A DNA stretch of 60,000 bases from Hydractinia symbiolongicarpus (lineage: Eukaryota > Cnidaria > Hydrozoa > Anthoathecata > Hydractiniidae), in NCBI RefSeq assembly GCF_029227915.1, contig NC_079881.1:5272001-5332000 (forward strand). The letters are read 5' to 3'. Of this stretch, positions 59,040-60,000 are shown one piece after another; positions within the stretch are counted from its first letter, which is position 1; each line of letters starts with the position of its first letter. Below the pieces are notes generated by a model, which searched no databases, was not told where the DNA came from, and saw nothing but the letters and a program-made list of their open reading frames with translations. The translations under genes were made by a program, and so were the position numbers.

Positions 59040-60000
59040 CTGGAAATGATAAAAAAACATAATAACTATATTTTCAATAGACTGAGATTAGCACAAAAGG
59101 ACTATAGTTAACAAATTTTACTGTGGACAGCTTATGAATAAAGTTGATGAGCTATAATGACGGTTTTGAGAACAAAGAGGCTTAACCTCTGTCTGCATGT
59201 TGAACTGGTATGCACTTCCACCTTTTTGTTAAAGCAGTTGTATGTGTACACTAATATTAGACATATTCTCCCTGTCACGTGATACTTTTAAACCATTACA
59301 AGTTCATATTTTTCAGAGTGGCCATTATGATTTGAGGGACAACACGCTGTTTACGCAGTCACCTCTTCAAAAATAGGGAAAGAATTTGTCATAGAATCTT
59401 TGATTTCTTACTTTAAATCTGTCACATTGTGCAGTTTTAGGAGAGTTTTGCTAGTTTAGCTTAATTTAATTCAGACCCTTCAGCTTCTTCTGTGAGCCTT
59501 TGACCATGAAACGTACATGTCTTTCCTTAACTGAAAGTTGGGTCATGTGACATTTCAACCAGGAGAATACCGATGGGGGCTTAATAGTGATAAGATGGGC
59601 TTATAACACTGAAAGTGAGGAAAACATTTTAATATCTTCTAGTTGCTAATTTTTGAACACGTATATCAATAATTGGTTTGCATGTATTACTTAATGTAAA
59701 ATAAAGATAGTGCCTTTCAGTTTCTAATGTGGCAGGAAAAAATCGTAATTGAGAAATAAGATTTCATATGTTGTACAAAAAACATTTTGCAGATTTAGCA
59801 TTTTTCCTTCCCTGTACGACATTTAATGCCTACAAGTTTTTTTATAGTATCTAATTCACGATAACAAATTCCTGCAAAACATTCATGAGTATTTATCATT
59901 TCTACTACAGAAATATGTTTTAAAAACCAATGCTTTTAGCAGATTCTCCAAATTAATCTTTACAAGTCAAACAACTGAAAAAAACAGAGAACTGCTTATT
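59040..60000. other. Gene B intron at right edge
   Basis: 961 bp upstream of exon B1. I looked for the gene A exon 10 counterpart (LVAxIxGGxxR) and did not find it, so that exon should lie beyond base 60000. No repeat or RNA recognised. Confidence 0.5.

Overview
The window is metazoan nuclear DNA, A+T-rich, with intron-split genes, microsatellites and degenerate mobile elements. The best guess is a cnidarian, perhaps a hydrozoan, because of the polycystin-1-like gene content, short introns and repeat style. The sequence does not prove the taxon.

Nearly all coding sequence lies on the minus strand and belongs to two head-to-tail polycystin-1 (PKD1)-like genes. Gene B (upstream) enters from the right edge and ends at 39240; 25 exons are visible, giving 2,000 codons including the stop. 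Gene A (downstream) probably starts at 34858 and leaves the left edge at 383; 33 exons are visible, giving about 3,316 codons with one terminal exon outside. Every splice junction was checked for GT/AG and phase. Both chains stay in frame, so neither looks like a pseudogene by stop codon or frameshift.

Order of gene A: signal peptide, WSC-like Cys-rich domain, an unnamed beta-rich module in about two copies, a tract of PKD-type Ig-like repeats (one 2.5-kb exon), REJ module, GAIN-like region, half a GPS, PLAT/LH2, membrane segments, TOP (polycystin) domain, six-helix-type channel block, acidic tail. Gene B shows REJ onward, with a complete GPS (HLT), a first membrane helix and a terminal coiled coil. 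Several orthologous exons have identical lengths in A and B (264, 160, 132, 166, 181, 300, 172 bp).

The most unusual observation is that gene A lacks the phase 0-0 exon which in gene B (48062-48295) carries the C-terminal half of the GPS, the HLT cleavage site and the first membrane helix. The intron where it should lie (8589-8985) is only 397 bp and codes for nothing similar. Splicing around it keeps the frame but predicts a polycystin with 10 rather than 11 membrane helices.

Intron 1 of gene A (about 26.8-34.8 kb) is a transposon sink. It holds two tandem Helitron-like elements, a Ty3-type retrotransposon remnant split by a tRNA-derived SINE, a tRNA-like sequence, a MITE inside a degenerate tandem repeat, and a duplicated interspersed repeat. 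The region between the genes (34.9-39.2 kb) has no recognisable gene but contains a 27-bp perfect inverted repeat and a pair of inverted ETS-type motifs. Other introns carry a pure (CAA)95 tract, an AAAAC-rich tract, a TGAA tract and several minisatellites. Introns not listed separately were read and showed nothing beyond splice signals and A+T-rich sequence.
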